Below, piece after piece: positions 30,876 to 40,735 of a stretch of DNA of 64,000 bases. Source of the stretch: Vibrio agarivorans (GTDB taxonomy: Bacteria; Pseudomonadota; Gammaproteobacteria; Enterobacterales; Vibrionaceae); contig NZ_JAUFQF010000004.1 of NCBI RefSeq assembly GCF_030409635.1, positions 344,241 through 408,240 of the forward strand, written 5' to 3'. Position numbers and translations under genes: made by a program. Position 1 is the first letter of the stretch; each line of letters begins with the position of its first letter. The notes below the pieces were generated by a model, which made no database searches, was not told the origin of the DNA, and saw only the letters and a program-made list of their open reading frames with translations.

Positions 30876-31991
30876 ATGCGCGAACTCTATATCGGTCTTA
30901 TGTCAGGAACTAGCCTCGATGGTGTCGATGCGGTTGTGGTAGCAATAGATGATCACAACATTGAGCTTATTGCGAGTGATGAATACCCGTATCCCAACGC
31001 CCTAAGACAACAAGTATTGGCGATATGTACTGGGCAAAAGACCGATTTGCCTACGATAGGCCAACTCGATCATCAGCTTGGAAAGCTGTATGCAAATGCC
31101 GTCAATCATCTGCTCAACAAGGCTCAACTTTGCGCCTCAAATATCACTGCGATTGGCAACCATGGGCAAACGGTTTTCCATCAACCTCATGGTGAAGAAG
31201 CCTTTACCATCCAGTTAGGTGACGCCAACCTTATCTCTGCTTTGACTGGCATCGATACCATTGCCGACTTTCGCCGCTTAGATATGGCCGTTGGTGGCCA
31301 AGGTGCGCCTTTGGTTCCTGCTTTTCATCAATATCTATTTCGCTCTCGCCACAGCACGACTGTCATTCTCAATATCGGTGGCATTGCTAATATCTCAGTG
31401 ATACCCAGTGATGATCATGTCATTGGCTATGACACAGGCCCCGGAAATATGTTAATGGACGCATGGTGCGAAACCCATATTGGACAAAAGTTTGACCAAA
31501 ATGGGCAATGGGCTGCGACGGGCAAAGTGCTTCCAGAACTGCTTAATAAGCTCCTTGCAGACCCTTACCTTCAACAAGCCGCTCCTAAAAGTACCGGGCG
31601 CGAGCACTACAATCTTGCATGGCTGAATAAACAACTTATTGGCGACGAACTGCAGCAAGATGTTCAACGTACCCTGTGTGAGTTTAGCGCCCTATCGATC
31701 GCTAATGCGGTCGATAGTCACCAGAATGGTAATGACTGTGAACTTCTGGTTTGCGGTGGGGGAGCAAACAACCCTCTATTGATGCAAAGTATAAAAGAGC
31801 GACTTAAGCAATGGCAGGTCATGCCGACGTCTAAAAAAGGCATATCCGAAGACTCAATGGAAGCGATGGCTTTTGCCTGGTTAGCGAGACAACGAGTCCA
31901 CAATCAGCCAAGTAATCTACCTGCTGTCACGGGAGCAAGCCAACAGGTCTCATTAGGGGTTATCTATCCCGCAATTAAGGAATTTTCATGA
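30876..31991 (+). CDS. anmK: Anhydro-N-acetylmuramic acid kinase AnmK
   Basis: Opens the 1,6-anhydro ring of anhydroMurNAc and phosphorylates it to MurNAc-6-P using ATP. The roughly 371-residue protein shows the ASKHA-type phosphate loop [13 protein letters not shown] at the N-terminus, [32 protein letters not shown] and [14 protein letters not shown]. Three ATGs occur in a row (30870, 30873, 30876); the third has the best spacing from AGG at 30866. Its stop overlaps the murQ start by 4 nt (ATGA). Confidence 0.95.
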   Translation: MRELYIGLMSGTSLDGVDAVVVAIDDHNIELIASDEYPYPNALRQQVLAICTGQKTDLPTIGQLDHQLGKLYANAVNHLLNKAQLCASNITAIGNHGQTVFHQPHGEEAFTIQLGDANLISALTGIDTIADFRRLDMAVGGQGAPLVPAFHQYLFRSRHSTTVILNIGGIANISVIPSDDHVIGYDTGPGNMLMDAWCETHIGQKFDQNGQWAATGKVLPELLNKLLADPYLQQAAPKSTGREHYNLAWLNKQLIGDELQQDVQRTLCEFSALSIANAVDSHQNGNDCELLVCGGGANNPLLMQSIKERLKQWQVMPTSKKGISEDSMEAMAFAWLARQRVHNQPSNLPAVTGASQQVSLGVIYPAIKEFS

Positions 31992-32905
31992 GCGATAATC
32001 AACTTCTCAATACCTTATCAAAACTCATCTCTGAAGGCCGAAATCCCGACACTATGGATCTCGACAACGTCAGTACTCTTGAGCTGGTGAGTAAAATTAA
32101 TCACCAAGACAAACTCGTCCCGCTCGCGGTAGAGAAAGAGCTACCCAATATTGCCCTAGCGGTGGATGTGATCAGTGATGCGTTTAAAAACGGAGGGCGC
32201 TTAATCTACTGTGGCGCCGGAACAAGTGGCCGACTCGGCATCTTGGATGCATCTGAATGTCCACCGACTTTTGGTGTGGAAGAGTCTATGGTGATAGGCC
32301 TGATAGCCGGTGGACATGAAGCTATTTTTCGCGCGCAAGAAGGTGCGGAAGATTCTCCTGAACTCGGCAAAAACGATCTCATCAAAACCCAACTCACCAA
32401 CAAAGACGTCGTGGTTGGCATCGCGGCAAGCGGTCGCACACCTTACGTCATTGGGGCACTAGAGTATGCCAATACTATTGGAGCTAAGACCGTTGCGCTG
32501 TCGTGCAACCCAGGGTCTGCGATTGCTCAGTGCGCAGAGATCGCCATCTCACCCGTTGTGGGGCCAGAAGCTCTCACGGGTTCGACACGAATGAAATCTG
32601 GCACGGCACAGAAGCTCGTCCTTAACATACTGACGACTGCGAGCATGGTTAAGATAGGCAAGAGTTATCAGAACTTGATGGTGGACGTCAAAGCGACCAA
32701 TGAAAAGCTGGTCGCCCGAGCGGTTCGCATTGTGATGCAAGCAACAGAGTGCGATAAGGAGCAAGCCACTAAAGCACTAGAGGGCTGCGAGTATGAGGTC
32801 AAAACCGCCATCCTAATGCAACTCACTGGATTATCTTGCCAACAAGCCAGAGAGAAGATGGCTAAAACCTCTGGCTTTCTCGGGCAAGCGATTGAGCAAT
32901 CATGA
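31988..32905 (+). CDS. murQ: N-acetylmuramic acid 6-phosphate etherase MurQ
   Basis: Cleaves the lactyl ether of MurNAc-6-P to give GlcNAc-6-P and D-lactate, the last step specific to anhydroMurNAc recycling. The 305-residue protein has a SIS domain with [56 protein letters not shown] and a C-terminal helical region. It is translationally coupled to anmK. A weak hairpin without a clear T-tract (GCACCC/GGGTGC, 32948-32972) follows. Confidence 0.95.
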   Translation: MSDNQLLNTLSKLISEGRNPDTMDLDNVSTLELVSKINHQDKLVPLAVEKELPNIALAVDVISDAFKNGGRLIYCGAGTSGRLGILDASECPPTFGVEESMVIGLIAGGHEAIFRAQEGAEDSPELGKNDLIKTQLTNKDVVVGIAASGRTPYVIGALEYANTIGAKTVALSCNPGSAIAQCAEIAISPVVGPEALTGSTRMKSGTAQKLVLNILTTASMVKIGKSYQNLMVDVKATNEKLVARAVRIVMQATECDKEQATKALEGCEYEVKTAILMQLTGLSCQQAREKMAKTSGFLGQAIEQS

Positions 32906-33028
32906 GTCTTTGTGTGTCTTACTCTCTTCTTTAACCAGTGCCACCAGCACCCACCCTCTTGCGGCGGGGTGCTTTCAATATCAGCAACCATTTGAATGCG
33001 ATTTGTTCAATAACAGCTTAGGTCACGA

Positions 33029-33370
33029 TTACTTATTGTACTCAGACCATCCACGCTGCCACTCCATACGAAACTTTTGCCCCTCTTCCATGCCTTCACA
33101 TACCCCTTCATAGTATTGGCCAGATAAACCAATTTGGTAAGCAAAATTCGGATTACAATACTCGGCAACGCCTGTTAAATAGCCTTTATCATATTCAGAC
33201 AATTCAACGTTACTGTACTGTTTTAGGTCGGCTGCTGAGCGAGAGGTATTTCCGCGCAATCCCTCTTGGTAGCCCACTTGATACCAATCCCCTTTTGCAA
33301 TCAAATCTTCTGTTGAGGAAGCGCACCCTATCATTAACGCCGCAACACCTAGTACCATCAGCTTATTCAT
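33029..33370 (-). CDS. Small lipoprotein, DUF2799-like
   Basis: A 113-residue exported protein. It begins MNKLMVLGVAALMIGCASS, a lipoprotein signal with a lipobox ending at Cys16. The rest has repeated short Gly/Tyr-rich motifs (WYQVGYQEGLRGN, YDKGYLTGVAEYC, YYEGVCEGMEEGQKF) typical of the DUF2799 family, whose function I do not know. I chose the ATG that gives the lipoprotein signal; AAGGA lies upstream. It is convergent with murQ and diverges from the CstA-family gene. The octamer array lies 57 bp upstream of it. Confidence 0.75.
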   Translation of the reverse strand: MNKLMVLGVAALMIGCASSTEDLIAKGDWYQVGYQEGLRGNTSRSAADLKQYSNVELSEYDKGYLTGVAEYCNPNFAYQIGLSGQYYEGVCEGMEEGQKFRMEWQRGWSEYNK

Positions 33371-33426
33371 TATTATTTTGTCCTTGCGTATCCCACGCAT
33401 CAATATTGTTAATATTTTCAATAACT

Positions 33427-33514
33427 ACCACTCATTGTAGATAAAAACCACTCGCAACCATAAAAAACCACTTAATTTCTGTTACTGCCACTTAAATTTT
33501 GATGCGACCACTGA
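33427..33514. repeat. Five direct octamers at 20 bp period (putative BtsR operator array)
   Basis: The octamers are ACCACTCA (33427), ACCACTCG (33447), ACCACTTA (33467), GCCACTTA (33487) and ACCACTGA (33507). All are on the plus strand, and each is followed by a 12-bp unrelated A/T-rich spacer. The E. coli BtsR element, as I recall it, is a pair of ACC(A/G)CT(C/T)A octamers about two helical turns apart. This array fits that pattern but has five units. It ends 90 bp before the CstA-family start, ahead of a weak promoter (-10 TAACAT at 33550) with no good -35, as expected for an activated promoter. Confidence 0.8.
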
Positions 33515-33603
33515 CCTAAGCAGTGCAAGATAGTCAACATTCAGGCGCGTAACATAGGGGCATAACAAAATTTACACTGACCCTACACTAAGGAATACAA
33601 GCT

Positions 33604-35088
33604 ATGTTGTGGTTTCTCACCTGTGTTGGCCTGCTTCTCGCTGGCTACTTTATCTATGGTGCCTTCATCGAGAAGATTTTTGGCATCAACGAAAAGCGTC
33701 AAACTCCCGCTCATACCAAAGCAGATGGTGTTGACTATGTACCAATGTCGACCAAGAAGGTTTACTTAGTACAGCTACTCAATATCGCTGGCGTCGGCCC
33801 TATTTTTGGCCCAATCATGGGTGCGCTCTATGGCCCAGCGGCAATGCTATGGATTGTTATCGGCTGTATTTTTGCTGGAGCCGTGCACGACTATTTCTCT
33901 GGCATGCTGTCGGTTCGCAATGGCGGTGCTTCTGTTCCAACTATCACAGGTCGTTACCTAGGCAATGGCGCCAAACATTTCATGAACATTTTTGCCATTG
34001 TTCTGCTGCTGCTTGTGGGCGTGGTTTTTGTTTCAGCGCCAGCTGGCATGATCACTAACCTGATTAATGATCAAACCGATCTTACGGTCTCTATGGGCAC
34101 TATGGTTGCGATCATTTTCGGTTACTACATCATCGCAACAATTGTTCCGGTTGATAAAATCATTGGCCGCTTCTACCCACTATTTGGCGCACTACTGATC
34201 TTTATGTCCGTTGGCCTGATGACTGCGGTTGGTCTCTCAAGCGAACACACAGTCATGGGTGACTTCCAGATCAGCGACATGTTCACTAACCTCAACCCAA
34301 ATGACATGCCTATCTGGCCTGCACTATTCATCACTATCGCATGTGGTGCAATCTCTGGCTTCCACGCAACGCAGTCGCCGCTAATGGCTCGTTGTATGGA
34401 GAACGAGAAAAACGGTCGTTTCGTCTTTTATGGAGCCATGATCGGTGAAGGTATCATTGCCCTGATCTGGTGTGCACTTGCTCTGTCGTTCTTCGGTTCT
34501 ATTGAGCTACTAAGCGAAGCGGTTGCGAATGGCGGCCCTGGTAACGTGGTTTACAGCGCATCTTTTGGTCTACTTGGCGTATTTGGTGGCATCATCGCCT
34601 TCCTAGGTGTGGTTATTCTGCCTATCACTTCTGGTGATACTGCATTCCGCTCAAGCCGTTTGATTTTGGCTGAATACTTCAACATGGAACAGCGCTCAAT
34701 GCGTAACCGCTTAATGATGGCAATCCCATTGTTCGTTATTGGTGGTGTCCTCACTCAAGTTGATTTTGGCATTATCTGGCGCTACTTCGGTTTCGCTAAC
34801 CAAACTACAGCGGTCATGATGCTTTGGACTGCGTCAGCTTACCTACTGCGTCATAATAAGCTGCACTGGGTAACCACAGTGCCCGCTATCTTTATGACGA
34901 CGGTTGTTGTGACCTTTATCTTAAATAACAGCACACTGGGCTTTGGTCTGCCAATGAACATCTCAACCATTGCAGGCATGCTGTTCTCACTTGGTGTTAC
35001 CGCATTCGTAATTAAACGCTCGAAAGGCAAGGGGGAAGATGCCCTTGCTGATGAAGAGAAAGTACAAGCCGACACAAAAACGGCTTAG
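33604..35088 (+). CDS. btsU: CstA-family transporter, likely pyruvate transporter under BtsSR control
   Basis: A 494-residue inner membrane protein of the peptide/carbon-starvation (CstA) family. It has about 13-14 TM segments and keeps AGVGPIFGPIMGALYGP, HDYFSGMLSVRNGG, GFHATQSPLMAR and LPITSGDTAFRSSRLI. E. coli CstA and BtsT are about 700 residues; this is the shorter subgroup. The pairing with btsSR nearby and the octamer array upstream suggest pyruvate uptake. In V. campbellii the BtsSR-controlled pyruvate transporter is, from memory, called BtsU, and I use that symbol tentatively. AAGGA lies 9 nt before the ATG. Peptide transport is the alternative. Confidence 0.82.
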   Translation: MLWFLTCVGLLLAGYFIYGAFIEKIFGINEKRQTPAHTKADGVDYVPMSTKKVYLVQLLNIAGVGPIFGPIMGALYGPAAMLWIVIGCIFAGAVHDYFSGMLSVRNGGASVPTITGRYLGNGAKHFMNIFAIVLLLLVGVVFVSAPAGMITNLINDQTDLTVSMGTMVAIIFGYYIIATIVPVDKIIGRFYPLFGALLIFMSVGLMTAVGLSSEHTVMGDFQISDMFTNLNPNDMPIWPALFITIACGAISGFHATQSPLMARCMENEKNGRFVFYGAMIGEGIIALIWCALALSFFGSIELLSEAVANGGPGNVVYSASFGLLGVFGGIIAFLGVVILPITSGDTAFRSSRLILAEYFNMEQRSMRNRLMMAIPLFVIGGVLTQVDFGIIWRYFGFANQTTAVMMLWTASAYLLRHNKLHWVTTVPAIFMTTVVVTFILNNSTLGFGLPMNISTIAGMLFSLGVTAFVIKRSKGKGEDALADEEKVQADTKTA

Positions 35089-35108
35089 ATACTCCATTGA
35101 TTAAACAC

Positions 35109-35134
35109 AAAAGGCTTCTTCGGAAGCCTTTTTT
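35109..35134 (+). terminator. terminator of the CstA-family gene
   Basis: The stem AAAAGGCTTC / GAAGCCTTTT with a TTCG tetraloop-like turn is followed by TT, about 20 nt after the stop. It is a strong intrinsic terminator. Confidence 0.88.
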
Positions 35135-35217
35135 CGTTATGGGGCGTTTCAGCGAAAAGAGGGGATAGCAGCTAAACTTGATAACAAGCCAAGAACACAT
35201 CGGCTATGGAGGTCACT

Positions 35218-35694
35218 ATGTACAAGGTCTTGTTTATCTGTCGGCATAATGCGGGGCGCAGTGTTATCGCAGAGTCACTCGCACAACACTATCTGCCCAA
35301 TGAACGATTTCATATTGCGAGTGGTGGTGTTGAACCGACTGGGAACATTAATCCACTGGTGAAATCCTACCTTGAAGATAACCAGCTTCCCATTCCTCAC
35401 AACCATGCCCACTCCTGGGAGGAGCGTGTAGGTTTCGAGCCTGATATTGTCGTCACTCTGTGTGATAGCTTGCAGGGTGAGCCCACGCCAAGATGGATGG
35501 CGAATGGGATTCGAATCAACTGGCAAATTGATGCTTTTCCAACAGGTTATCACGCCAATAAAAACAGCCTCTATCATCATGCAGCGTTGGTCACAGAGAC
35601 TCTCAAACCGCGCATTTTACGCATGAATGAAGTGTTGGTGGATGGTTTACCTAGCGTGCTCGTCAGTGATTACATGAAAAATCTAAACCACTAA
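35218..35694 (+). CDS. Low-molecular-weight phosphatase / arsenate reductase-like protein
   Basis: A 158-residue single-domain protein with the phosphate-loop signature CRHNAGRS (C-x5-R-S) at residues 8-15 after MYKVLFI. ASGGVEPTGNINPLV and PDIVVTLCDS follow, typical of the LMW-PTP/thioredoxin-type ArsC superfamily. The loop form resembles ArsC-type proteins (C-x-N-A-x-R-S). No ars genes lie beside it, so a role in arsenate reduction is unproven; tyrosine phosphatase activity is equally possible. I chose ATG 35218, which has GGAGGT 5 nt upstream. Confidence 0.75.
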   Translation: MYKVLFICRHNAGRSVIAESLAQHYLPNERFHIASGGVEPTGNINPLVKSYLEDNQLPIPHNHAHSWEERVGFEPDIVVTLCDSLQGEPTPRWMANGIRINWQIDAFPTGYHANKNSLYHHAALVTETLKPRILRMNEVLVDGLPSVLVSDYMKNLNH

Positions 35695-35699
35695 ATGCA

Positions 35700-35724
35700 T
35701 AAGGGCAGCGAAACACTGCCCTTA
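35700..35724. terminator. hairpin between convergent phosphatase-like gene and ispH
   Basis: The stem AAGGGCAG / CTGCCCTT with loop CGAAACA lies between two stops. There is no long T-tract, so it is a weak bidirectional terminator candidate. Confidence 0.45.
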
Positions 35725-35746
35725 GATTGATGGTCGCCCAGAGAGA

Positions 35747-36709
35747 TCAGTCAACTTGTTTAATCTGTAGCTCTTTTGGCACCTCAAAGAACATGTTCTC
35801 TTCGCGGCCCTGAACCTCTTCAATCGTTTCTGCACCAAGTTGTTTAATACGATTTAATATCTTATTGACGAGCTCTTCTGGGGCAGAAGCACCGGCTGTC
35901 ACCCCCACCTTTTTCTTACCTTCAAACCACTCAGGTTTCACGTCTTCTGGGCAGTCGGTGAGATACCCTTCAGTACCCAGCTTTTCTCCTAGCTCTTTAA
36001 GGCGAGTAGAGTTTGATGAGTTTTTTGACCCCACAACGACCAATACATCCACCTGAGCCGCCATCTCTCGAACCGCATCTTGGCGGTTTTGAGTCGCGTA
36101 ACAAATATCATCTTTGCGTGGACCTTGAATCTCTGGGAAGACACGGCGCAGCTCTTCAATTACATCGGCTGTTTCGTCAACTGAAAGCGTTGTTTGGCTG
36201 ACATAATGTAAATTCGATGGGTCTTTCACGATGTCTTTGAGCGTAGCTACATCTTTTGGTGTCTCGACGAGATACATCCCACCCGTTTCACTGTAGTACT
36301 GCCCCATCGTACCCTCCACCTCTGGATGTCCAGCGTGACCAATCAGCACCACTTCCATATTCTTGCGGCTCGCTCGAGCAACTTCCATATGCACTTTCGT
36401 TACCAATGGACAGGTCGCATCAAAGACTGTCAAGTCGCGTGCTTTGGCTTCTTTACGAACCGCTTGTGATACACCATGAGCAGAAAAAATAACGATGTTG
36501 TCATCAGGTACTTCATGCAACTCTTCAACAAAGATGGCTCCACGCTGCTTTAGCCCTTCAACCACAAAGCGGTTATGCACCACTTCATGACGGACGTAGA
36601 TTGGTGGCTGATACATCTCTAGGGCGCGCTCAACAATACTGATCGCTCGATCAACACCAGCACAAAAACCACGCGGGTTTGCTAACAGGATTTTCATTTC
36701 ACTACTCAT
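35747..36709 (-). CDS. ispH: 4-hydroxy-3-methylbut-2-enyl diphosphate reductase IspH
   Basis: Last enzyme of the MEP isoprenoid pathway, making IPP and DMAPP. The 320-residue iron-sulfur protein has the three cluster cysteines in [23 protein letters not shown] and [11 protein letters not shown]. It also has the conserved [14 protein letters not shown] and [11 protein letters not shown]. The start may be the ATG used here or a second ATG four codons inside, which gives the usual [11 protein letters not shown]; neither has a strong Shine-Dalgarno. It ends the ribF-ileS-lspA-fkpB-ispH gene group conserved in gammaproteobacteria. Confidence 0.96.
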   Translation of the reverse strand: MSSEMKILLANPRGFCAGVDRAISIVERALEMYQPPIYVRHEVVHNRFVVEGLKQRGAIFVEELHEVPDDNIVIFSAHGVSQAVRKEAKARDLTVFDATCPLVTKVHMEVARASRKNMEVVLIGHAGHPEVEGTMGQYYSETGGMYLVETPKDVATLKDIVKDPSNLHYVSQTTLSVDETADVIEELRRVFPEIQGPRKDDICYATQNRQDAVREMAAQVDVLVVVGSKNSSNSTRLKELGEKLGTEGYLTDCPEDVKPEWFEGKKKVGVTAGASAPEELVNKILNRIKQLGAETIEEVQGREENMFFEVPKELQIKQVD

Positions 36710-36733
36710 GGAGTTTTATCTTCTTAATGGCCG

Positions 36734-37165
36734 CTATTCTACTGACAAAATTTCAACTTCAAAAGTCACATCTTGCCCTGCGAGTGGGTGATTAAAGTCA
36801 ACCGTCACCGAATCACCTGCGATATCAGTAATGATTCCGGGAATTTCAGCTCCCTCTGGACCAGAGAATGCCATAATGGTGCCCACCTCAACTTCGGCAT
36901 CGCCAACAAATTTAGCGCGATCCATATAGTGGATATGATCTGGGTTCGGTTGACCAAAAGCATCATCAGCTTTTAGAACAATCGCTTTTTTATCGCCTTG
37001 CTTAAGTCCTAACAGGCACTTTTCAAAGTTCTCACTCAAGCTACCATCACCGATGATGCACTTGGCTGGCTTACCCATGTTTTGAGTACTGTCTGCGACA
37101 GAGCCATCTTTCAATTTAATGGTGAAATGTAGTGTCACCGCTGAATCTTGGGAAATGATACTCAC
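36734..37165 (-). CDS. fkpB: FKBP-type peptidyl-prolyl isomerase FkpB (SlpA)
   Basis: A 143-residue SlyD-like prolyl isomerase/chaperone. The FKBP core begins AVTLHFTIKLKDGSVADST and is interrupted by the IF domain (AFGQPNPDHIHYMDR...). It ends NHPLAGQDVTFEVEIL, a hallmark of the SlyD/FkpB group. It lacks the His-rich tail of SlyD. The start is GTG with AAGGAAG upstream. A terminator separates it from lspA, so fkpB-ispH may also have its own promoter. Confidence 0.92.
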   Translation of the reverse strand: MSIISQDSAVTLHFTIKLKDGSVADSTQNMGKPAKCIIGDGSLSENFEKCLLGLKQGDKKAIVLKADDAFGQPNPDHIHYMDRAKFVGDAEVEVGTIMAFSGPEGAEIPGIITDIAGDSVTVDFNHPLAGQDVTFEVEILSVE

Positions 37166-37223
37166 GTTACTGCTTCCTTGTGACTGATTGGTACTGTTAT
37201 TGAAAACACGTCCCCCGTTATAT

Positions 37224-37256
37224 AAAAAAGCGCCATCCGAATCAACGGACAGCGCT
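37224..37256 (-). terminator. lspA terminator
   Basis: On the minus strand an interrupted stem AGCGC(TG)TCCG / CGGA(TG)GCGCT is followed by TTTTTTATA, about 25 nt after the lspA stop. Confidence 0.75.
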
Positions 37257-37280
37257 TGGGGATATTATGGTAATTGAGGT

Positions 37281-37787
37281 TTAATCACTTTTCTTATCGC
37301 TGCGGAAGCTATCGATAATGATCATCGCAGCACCTATGCATATGGCGCTGTCTGCCAAGTTAAATGCTGGCCAGTGATAAGTGCCCCAGAAAAAGTCTAG
37401 GTAATCGACAACAAAACCGTGTACGACACGATCAAACACATTACCAACCGCACCACCAATAATCATGGCGTAAGCGATATTGTTCCATTTCTCTTTCGCT
37501 GGCAGTTTGCTCATCCAATAGCTAAGCATGCCTGTGACAACAAATGCTATGGCAGTAAAGAACCAACGCTGCCAACCTGATTGCTCACTTAGAAAGCTGA
37601 ACGCTGCGCCATAGTTATGAACATAAAGTAGGTTAAAGAAAGGCAAAACCTCGATGCGGTTTGACCAACCATACCCCATGTTATCCATCACAAAGAGTTT
37701 AATTGCGATGTCAGCAATAAAGATAACCACCGCTAGCCAAAGCCAACGAATCCCTGACTCTTTTAAGGTAAACGCTTTTTCACTCAT
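37281..37787 (-). CDS. lspA: Lipoprotein signal peptidase LspA (signal peptidase II)
   Basis: Inner membrane aspartic protease that cleaves signal peptides of diacylated prolipoproteins, such as BamD in this window. The 168-residue product has four TM segments. It keeps the family motifs [20 protein letters not shown] and [12 protein letters not shown], where the two catalytic Asp residues sit in FDR and ADS. The ATG has AGGAAG 5 nt upstream; a TTG six codons earlier is less likely. Confidence 0.96.
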   Translation of the reverse strand: MSEKAFTLKESGIRWLWLAVVIFIADIAIKLFVMDNMGYGWSNRIEVLPFFNLLYVHNYGAAFSFLSEQSGWQRWFFTAIAFVVTGMLSYWMSKLPAKEKWNNIAYAMIIGGAVGNVFDRVVHGFVVDYLDFFWGTYHWPAFNLADSAICIGAAMIIIDSFRSDKKSD

Positions 37788-37796
37788 AGCTCTTCC

Positions 37797-37826
37797 TAAA
37801 AACAACCCCAGTAAAAACTGGGGTTG
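37797..37826 (-). terminator. intrinsic terminator between ileS and lspA
   Basis: On the minus strand a perfect 10-bp stem CAACCCCAGT / ACTGGGGTTG with a TTTT loop is directly followed by TTTTT. The T-tract runs straight into the lspA Shine-Dalgarno (AGGAAG). It would end or attenuate transcription inside an otherwise conserved gene group. Confidence 0.75.
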
Positions 37827-37851
37827 TGACTACATTATGTTACTGACTGAA

Positions 37852-40680
37852 TTAAGCGAACTTACGTACTTCGCCTTCACCATCAACGTTCGATACACAA
37901 CGACCACAGATTTTCTCGTGACCTTCGATAGTACCTACGTCTGGAGTGTGGTGCCAACAACGGTCACACTTCTCGTTTTCCGTTGCGTTAACTTCAACCA
38001 GCAAACCTTCGATATCAGTCACTTGAGCAGCGTCTGTTTTTTCACTTAGAGGCTTAACTGTCGCCGCTGACGTCAACAGAACAAAACGAAGCTCATCGTC
38101 TAGCTTGTTGATCTTCGCTGCGAGTGCGTCTTCGACAAATAGAGTCACCTCAGCTTGCAGTGAACCACCAATTGTTTTGTCGGCACGAGCCGCTTCTAGT
38201 AGCTTGTTCACTGCACCACGAACCGCTTGGATCTCAGCCCAGAACTCATTATTTAGCTCTTCGCCTTCAACTAAGCCGAATAGACCTTCGAACCATTCGC
38301 CAGTGAAGACGAACTTGTCACGTTGGCCTGGCATCTCGTTCCAGATCTCATCTGCAGTAAACGACATGATTGGCGCCATCCAACGAACCAGTGCTTCTAC
38401 GATGTAGTAAAGTGCAGTCTGGCAGCTGCGTTGAGCGTGACCACCCTTCTTCGCTGTGTACTGACGGTCTTTGATTACGTCTAGGTAGAATGAACCCATT
38501 TCGATAGAACAGAACTGCATTAGGCGCTGCGTTACCGCATGAGTGTTGTACTCACCGTAAGCTTTAACAATCTCTTCTTGAGCGGCTAGAGCACGACCTA
38601 CAGCCCAGCGATCAAGTGCCACCATTTCTTCTGCAGGGACAATATCTGTCTCTGGGTTAAAGCCGTTAAGGTTCGCTAGGAAGAAACGCGCAGTGTTACG
38701 GATGCGACGGTATGCATCAGCAGAACGTTTTAGGATTTCATCTGAAACCGCAACTTCACCAGTGTAGTCTGTTGACGCTACCCATAGACGCAGAATGTCT
38801 GCACCTAGCTTGTTAGTCACATCTTTAGGTGCAACCACGTTACCGATAGATTTTGACATCTTGCGGCCGTGACCATCAACAACAAAGCCGTGTGTCAGCA
38901 CTTGCTTGTATGGCGCTTCATCTTTCATCGCAATAGATGAAATCAGAGAAGACTGGAACCAACCACGGTGTTGGTCAGACCCCTCTAGGTATAGGTCTGC
39001 ACTGTTACCGTTGTACTCTTCACGAGAGTCAACCACAGAGAAGTGAGTCACACCAGAATCGAACCATACGTCCAGCGTATCAAGCACTTTCTCGTAGTTA
39101 TCAGCATCTGTACCAAGTAGTTCTGCTGCGTCTACATCCCACCATGCTTGAATGCCTTTCTCTTCAACCAGCTTAGCTACTTTTTCAATCAGCTCTAGCG
39201 TGTCAGGGTGCAGTTCCGCTGTCTCTTTATGTACAAACAGAGCAATTGGCACACCCCAAGTACGTTGACGAGAGATACACCACTCAGGGCGACCTTCAAT
39301 CATGCCTTCAATGCGGCTTTCACCCCACTCAGGCATCCACTCAACACTCTTGATTGATTCAAGTGCTTTTGCTCGCAGGCCAGCTTGGTCCATAGAAACG
39401 AACCACTGTGGCGTTGCACGGAAGATAATTGGCGTCTTATGGCGCCAGCAGTGTGGGTAGCTGTGCTCATAAGCGTGGTGATGCAATAAAGCACCTTTAT
39501 CTTTCAGTACTTCAACAACAGCATCATTCGCTTTAAATACGTGTTGGCCTGCAAATAATTCTGTATCAGGTAGATAAACACCGTTTGAACCAACAGGGTT
39601 TGCCACTTCAAGGTCGTATTTTTGACCTACCGCGAAGTCTTCTTGACCGTGACCTGGTGCTGTGTGAACCACGCCTGTACCAGAATCTGTTGTTACGTGA
39701 TCGCCAAGGATCGCCGGAACAGTAAAGTCATAGAACGGATGATTGAACTGAGACAATTCAAGATCGGCACCTTTAGCAAAACCTAGGTTGTGGAAATGCT
39801 CAATACCAGCGCGATCCATTACGTCTTTTGCAAGCTCAGAAGCGACGATGATGCGCTCTGCATTGTCACCCTCAGTCTGGATTAGCACGTACTCAAGATC
39901 ATCACGTAAACAAACTGCACGGTTTGCAGGAAGTGTCCATGGCGTCGTTGTCCAGATAACGATTGAGATGTCACCTTGACCTTGATGCTCGCCCGCTAGA
40001 TCAAACTTCGAGATCAGCGCTGCTTCATCTGCCGCTTTAAAGCGAACGTCAATCGATGGCGAGACTTTATCTTTATATTCTACTTCCGCTTCTGCCAATG
40101 CAGAGCCACAGTCAGTACACCAGTGTACTGGCTTGAAGCCTTTTAATAGGTGGCCGTTAGACGCGATCTTACCCAAAGCGCGGATAATGTTCGCTTCGGT
40201 ATCGAAGTCCATCGTGCGGTATGGTTTGTCCCACTCGCCCATGATACCAAGACGCTTAAAGCTCTCTTTTTGACCTTCAACCTGACCCGCGGCGTACTTA
40301 CGACACTCTTCACGGAACTCAGCAGCAGAGATTTTTTGGCCTGGTTTGCCTTTTTTCTTCTCTACCATTAGTTCGATTGGTAGACCGTGACAGTCCCAAC
40401 CAGGAATGTACGGTGCATCAAAACCAGAAAGTGTTTTGGATTTAATAATAATGTCTTTAAGAATCTTGTTTAATGCGTGACCAATATGGATGTCACCATT
40501 CGCGTATGGAGGGCCATCATGCAGAACGAAAGATTTTTTGCCTTTCTTCGCTTCACGGATTGCGCCGTAAAGGTCTTCTTTGTACCAACGCTTAAGCATT
40601 TCTGGCTCACGATTCGCCAGATTACCGCGCATTGGAAACCCTGTTTCAGGTAAGTTCAGGGTATCTTTATACTCACTCAT
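37852..40680 (-). CDS. ileS: Isoleucyl-tRNA synthetase
   Basis: Class I synthetase charging tRNA-Ile. The 942-residue protein has HIGH in [12 protein letters not shown] (65-68), a large CP1 editing domain ([30 protein letters not shown]), and the KMSKS loop [14 protein letters not shown]-terminal zinc-binding segment has CDRCWHH and CGRC. All catalytic motifs are intact and the length is normal for the bacterial-type enzyme. It lies between ribF and lspA, the usual gammaproteobacterial order. Confidence 0.97.
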   Translation of the reverse strand: MSEYKDTLNLPETGFPMRGNLANREPEMLKRWYKEDLYGAIREAKKGKKSFVLHDGPPYANGDIHIGHALNKILKDIIIKSKTLSGFDAPYIPGWDCHGLPIELMVEKKKGKPGQKISAAEFREECRKYAAGQVEGQKESFKRLGIMGEWDKPYRTMDFDTEANIIRALGKIASNGHLLKGFKPVHWCTDCGSALAEAEVEYKDKVSPSIDVRFKAADEAALISKFDLAGEHQGQGDISIVIWTTTPWTLPANRAVCLRDDLEYVLIQTEGDNAERIIVASELAKDVMDRAGIEHFHNLGFAKGADLELSQFNHPFYDFTVPAILGDHVTTDSGTGVVHTAPGHGQEDFAVGQKYDLEVANPVGSNGVYLPDTELFAGQHVFKANDAVVEVLKDKGALLHHHAYEHSYPHCWRHKTPIIFRATPQWFVSMDQAGLRAKALESIKSVEWMPEWGESRIEGMIEGRPEWCISRQRTWGVPIALFVHKETAELHPDTLELIEKVAKLVEEKGIQAWWDVDAAELLGTDADNYEKVLDTLDVWFDSGVTHFSVVDSREEYNGNSADLYLEGSDQHRGWFQSSLISSIAMKDEAPYKQVLTHGFVVDGHGRKMSKSIGNVVAPKDVTNKLGADILRLWVASTDYTGEVAVSDEILKRSADAYRRIRNTARFFLANLNGFNPETDIVPAEEMVALDRWAVGRALAAQEEIVKAYGEYNTHAVTQRLMQFCSIEMGSFYLDVIKDRQYTAKKGGHAQRSCQTALYYIVEALVRWMAPIMSFTADEIWNEMPGQRDKFVFTGEWFEGLFGLVEGEELNNEFWAEIQAVRGAVNKLLEAARADKTIGGSLQAEVTLFVEDALAAKINKLDDELRFVLLTSAATVKPLSEKTDAAQVTDIEGLLVEVNATENEKCDRCWHHTPDVGTIEGHEKICGRCVSNVDGEGEVRKFA

Positions 40681-40735
40681 CGATTCTTAATTCCGTTGTG
40701 TTGGGTGACAGTTAGACATTATGCCAAGTGGCGAA

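Noticed and set aside
32892..33113. Plus-strand frame after murQ
   Set aside because: It overlaps the murQ end and the antisense of the lipoprotein gene, with no ribosome site or protein-like composition.
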